Made by a program: the position numbers and the translations under genes. 64,000 bases of DNA from Nansenia antarctica (Eukaryota > Chordata > Actinopteri > Argentiniformes > Microstomatidae), in contig OZ022340.1 of assembly GCA_963989245.1 (NCBI GenBank), forward strand, positions 38,156,982-38,220,981, in the 5' to 3' direction. How positions within the stretch are numbered: the first letter of the stretch is position 1; each line of letters opens with the position of its first letter. Below are positions 60,690 through 64,000 of the stretch, one piece after another. The notes under the pieces are model-generated. The model was not told the origin of the DNA. It did not search any database and worked only from the letters and a program-made list of their open reading frames with translations.

Positions 60690-62605
60690 CAGAGACAACG
60701 TCAGAACCGTCTTACTGGACCATCAGTTGTCCAAAGTCCTCTTTTCAGATGGAAGTGAATGTTGCATTCCATTTGGAAATCAAGGTCCCAGAGTCTGGAG
60801 GAAGAGTGAGAGGCACAGAATCCAAGCTGCTTGAAGTCCAGTGTGAAGTTTCCAGTCAGTGATGATTTGAAGTCCAGTGTGAAGTTTCCACAGTCTGTGT
60901 TGATTTGGGGTGCCATGTCATCTGCTGGTGTTGGTCCACTGTGTTTTATCAAGCCCAGAGTCAACGCAGCCGTCTACCAGGAGATCTTAGAGCACTTCAT
61001 GCTTCCGTCTGCTGACAAGCTTTATGGAGATGCTGATTTCATTTTCCAGCAGGACTTGGTACCTGCCCACAGTGCCAAAACGACCAGTAACTGGTTTAAT
61101 TACCATGGTAGTACTGTGCTTGATTGGCCAGCCAACTCACCTGACCTGAAGCCCATAGAGAATCTATGGGATATTGTCAAGAGGAAGATGAGAGACACCA
61201 GACTAGGGATGGACGGTTTTTCGGTTATACCGAAAACCGGGGTTTATAAAAATAGAAACGGTTTTTTATCAAAACCGTCTGAAACCGTTTTTTTTTTTTT
61301 TTTTTTTTTGAAGAATAAAATAGATTAAGAATAAAACTGGAACATGTCACATGTTTGTCGTGTGTGAAAATAACAATGATACAGTCTGAATCTGCCGCGC
61401 AATGAGTGAGAGGTTTGGTCAGTTGTGAAGAATAACTGAGGATTAATATCTAATTGGGATTATATTTAAGGGTAACGAATCACTCTATGGGAAAGATAGT
61501 TGCCTTCAGTTATTGGTAGATAGGAAAGGTTTTTTACAATTACTCGCTTACATTTAATAAGATCATTTTCGCTGCTCTCTGTAAAGCGCATTGGGTCACT
61601 TTTGTGAGAAATGCGCTATAGAAATAAAATGTGATTTGATTTGATATCAATCAATCAATCAAACTTTATTTATGTTCTATAGCACAAATCATGCATTGAA
61701 TGTAACTCCAAATGCAGTATTTACTAAACCACAATATAATAAAACAAGAGCTATACGGATCAAGAGTGTTTGTGCACAGCGCCACTGTGTGTGAAGGCGC
61801 TACTGAAAGAGATGCCAGAACGCATGTCTCAGAAGATACGCGGTCACTTAGTGACGCAAAGGTAGTTCTGTATTTATCTCTATCTGTATTAGTACATTTA
61901 TTTTGAAAGCTCTATTTTGACAGCTCTACCATGGGCACTTTTATTTTGATGGGGCATTCTTTGTTGATTGACTTACGACAGTTCAGGACGAGTCAGTCTC
62001 GCGGCATGTGGTTTTTATGAAAAGCTTTAAGTATGTTCACTGCATAATTCTAAGTCTAATATTTCAGTGATTATTGAGCAGTATTCAAATATTTAAATAC
62101 ATTGAGCAGCAGCTGAAACTTTGTCTAAGAACCAAGATATTGAGAAAGCAGTTCATTCAATGAAGACGCTGTTCCAAGAGTTGATCTTCCGTGCAGGCGT
62201 GCACCCTGGATCAGCGGAGCTGGTGTGTTAAGTGTTCATGTGTTTTCATGTATGGTGTAGCTTACAAAAGTCTGCCTTTCCACTTATATTTGTGAAACTA
62301 AGTAGCCTAAATGTGTTGCGACTGTGCTTACAGTGTTTTAATGGTGTTCGACATTTTTTTTTTTTTTTTTTTTTTCCGGTTAACCGGAAAACCCCGGTTT
62401 TAGTCTTTGACGGTTTTTCGGTTTCAATAATTGGAAACCGTCCATCCCTACACCAGACCCAACAATGCTGACGAGCTGCAGGCCGCTATCAAAGCAACCT
62501 GGGCTTCCATAACACCTCCGCAGGACCACAGGCTGGTTGCCTCCATGCCACGCCCCATTGATGCAGTAATTCGTGCAAAAGGAGCCCAGACCAAGTATTG
62601 GTAAA
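60690..62605 (+). pseudogene. Tc1-like transposase fragment split by a hAT MITE
   Basis: The + frame from about 60890 reads SVLIWGAMSSAGVGPLCFIK, then YQEILEHFMLPSADKLYGDA, DFIFQQDLVPAHSAKTTSNW and LDWPANSPDLKPIENLWDIV. These are the DDE-region motifs of Tc1 transposases: Asp in QQD and the terminal catalytic residue in PIENLW. It is interrupted at RDTR by a hAT MITE (61204-62450). The coding sequence resumes at 62459 (NADELQAAIKATWASITPP-like) and ends with AKGAQTKYW at about 62604. The N-terminal DNA-binding half is missing, and a 30-bp direct duplication (tttgaagtccagtgtgaagt) lies at about 60833-60890. Confidence 0.85.
61204..62450. mobile_element. Non-coding hAT MITE with perfect 8-bp TSD
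   Basis: The ends tagggatggacggtttt (61204 onward) and gaaaccgtccatcccta (62434-62450) are inverted repeats. The 8-bp duplication caccagac flanks both (61196-61203 and 62451-62458). The 1247-bp interior has poly-T runs near both ends (about 61289-61309 and 62355-62376) and no gene. A SINE/LINE-like tail (gcgctatagaaataaaatgt) lies at about 61583-61650. Confidence 0.92.
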
Positions 62606-62835
62606 ATATAAATGGTAAATGGACTGGATTCCGCCTTATTCCAAAGCGCTTTACAACGGCCTCTCATTCACCCATTCACACACACATTCACACACCAATG
62701 GCGGCAAGCTACCATGAAAGTTGCCGGCCCGCTCACTGGGAGCAATTTGGGGTTCAGTGTCTTGCCCAAGGACACTTCGACATGTGGCCAGTCGGGGCTC
62801 GAACCGCCGATCTGCCAACCTTGCGATCATTAGAC
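62606..62835. repeat. Conserved teleost interspersed repeat
   Basis: The sequence from aaatggtaaatggactggat to ggctcgaaccgccgatctgc, with caaagcgctttac and cagtgtcttgcccaaggaca in the middle, is a repeat I recognise as widespread in fish genomes. It has no open gene. Confidence 0.65.
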
Positions 62836-62844
62836 GCCTGCTGA

Positions 62845-63125
62845 TATCTAAGTCTAAGACTGGGTCTGTCTTTATTAAAGAGAGAGACCCAGTCTTAGAC
62901 TTAGATCTCACTTTAATAAAGATAGACCCAGTCTTAGACTTAGATCTCACTTTAATAAAGATAGACCCAGTCTTAGGCTTAGATCTCACTTTAATAAAGA
63001 TAGACCCAGTCTTAGACTTAGATCTCACTTAAATAAAGACAGACCCAGTCTTAGACTTGAGATCTCTCTTTAATAAAGACAGATCCAGTCTTAGACTTAG
63101 ATCTCACTTTAATAAAGATAGACCA
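62845..63125. repeat. 39-bp minisatellite with an inverted first unit
   Basis: Units of gtcttagacttagatctcac + tttaataaagatagaccca repeat every 39 bp. The first part (62850-62880) is an inverted copy (aagtctaagactgggtct), so the array starts with a hairpin-forming junction. Confidence 0.88.
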
Positions 63126-64000
63126 TTTGCAGCGGCACACATGAATCGAGCTCGGATGGAACAGCTTATTAAGGGTGCACTCACTCGAGACATGGCTGCG
63201 CTCCGTGTCAGGATGAGCCACACCTTGACCAATCCCCCTTCCTTTTCTCAGCTGATGCGTAACGTAAGAGAAGAAGAGGATTGGATTAGTGCCAGAGAAG
63301 GGGTAAAGGCTACTGCTAACGCCGCCATAGCTATTGCACCACAGTCCTCGGTTACATCTGAGCTGAACAGCCTAATGAGGTAAAGGATTTGACTTCTCAG
63401 GTGGCCAGACTGTTGAGAATCACCCCAAGCACCCCGACATCTACAAGAACTAGCAAGAACTGGGTTCAGCCAGCACCAGAACCTGTTTTTCGGGACACGT
63501 CACCCAGAGAGAAAATTTGGAAACCCACTTGGTCTGCCAGACCGGTGCCATTAGGAATCTTCTGCTACAAGTGTGGACAAGATGGACATACTAGGAGAGA
63601 GTGCAAGGAACCTGAGGATCTGAGGAAAGTGAATCAGAAGCTGACCAAAGCAACCAGGCAGCCGGGAAACTTCTCCGGAGCCAGGTGAAGGAACGGTCCT
63701 TGGCTCCATATGAAATACGTTCTACCCAGTGTTCACCCCCAGCAAAGCAAGGATCAAAACAGTTACTTGCAGGGTTGGTGGGGCCCACCTCGGATGTACC
63801 TGTCCAAATAGAAGGAGTTTATGCAAGAGCTTTGCTTGACAGTGGTTCCCAAGTAACTATTTTGTATCGCAGATTCTATAACACCGATCTGAAACACTTG
63901 CCTCTTCAGCCACTCAAAGACCTGGAAATATGGGGTTTAAGCTCTCACCAATACCCCTATGATGGTTATCTGTCCATTCAACTTGAGTTTACTGCCACTG
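63126..64000 (+). pseudogene. Second gypsy element: PNMA-like gag and protease, runs off the window
   Basis: The + strand has MNRARMEQLIKGALTRDMAA, then VRMSHTLTNPPSFSQLM, the C-terminal Gag region of the same type as in the 49450-59483 element. After a stop at about 63381 a zinc knuckle follows (CYKCGQDGHTRREC) and another stop at about 63686. An aspartic protease follows (YARALLDSGSQVTILYR, then DLEIWGLSSHQYPYDGYL), open to base 64000. The 5' half of gag and any left LTR are absent; the 39-bp minisatellite directly precedes it. At least two stops make it a pseudogene here. Pol is beyond the window. Confidence 0.85.

Overview
The window looks like teleost fish nuclear DNA. It carries four spliced exons of one vertebrate gene, mettl22, a probable METTL22-type protein lysine methyltransferase on the + strand. 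Almost everything else is transposable elements typical of fish: hAT, Tc1/mariner, piggyBac, BEL/Pao, Ty3/gypsy, L1 and L2/CR1-like LINEs, a tRNA-derived SINE, and several intronic minisatellites. No operon, rRNA gene, CRISPR array or free-standing tRNA gene was seen. Family names come from recognised protein motifs and terminal sequences, not from a database search.

Host gene: exons lie at 26526-26653, 48043-48083, 48254-48398 and 59750-59821. They have consensus GT/AG borders and compatible phases (G|AG, then phase 0, then G|AT). The joined reading is a conserved METTL22 block running from the acidic stretch through the SAM-binding motif ELGAGTGL. The first and last exons of the gene are outside the window. 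The introns are about 21.4 kb, 170 bp and 11.35 kb.

1-24.3 kb (upstream intron or flank): decayed hAT and piggyBac fragments, then an 18-20-bp minisatellite (about 1.15 kb in total). At least four different hAT elements have split it, and each is flanked by the 8-bp duplication gtgtagag or gtgtagac that is part of the monomer. The largest (5030-16136) carries an apparently intact BEL/Pao retrotransposon (5145-13322) with 913-bp LTRs and one 2096-codon open frame. Two adjacent hATs (16313-18141 and 18150-20107) are repeated as a near-identical 3949-bp tandem duplication.

24.4-26.3 kb: an Ac/ZBED-like hAT. Its BED-finger reading frame is split by a frame-cycling 26-bp minisatellite and followed by exactly 25 copies of a 24-bp repeat.

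26.8-47.4 kb (21-kb mettl22 intron): a Tc1-like element whose arms enclose a nest of later insertions. These are a piggyBac-like element holding a LINE, a hAT holding a foldback MITE, a short piggyBac-like element, and a MITE holding an L1 that in turn holds an L2/CR1-like LINE.

48.4-59.7 kb (11-kb intron): a piggyBac-type MITE, then a 21-bp minisatellite split by a decayed Ty3/gypsy element (49450-59483, minus strand) whose 3' LTR carries a 5'-truncated LINE.

59.8-64 kb: a minisatellite, rearranged head-to-head Tc1 fragments with a SINE and a hAT MITE, a conserved teleost repeat, a 39-bp minisatellite, and the start of a second gypsy element that runs off the window.
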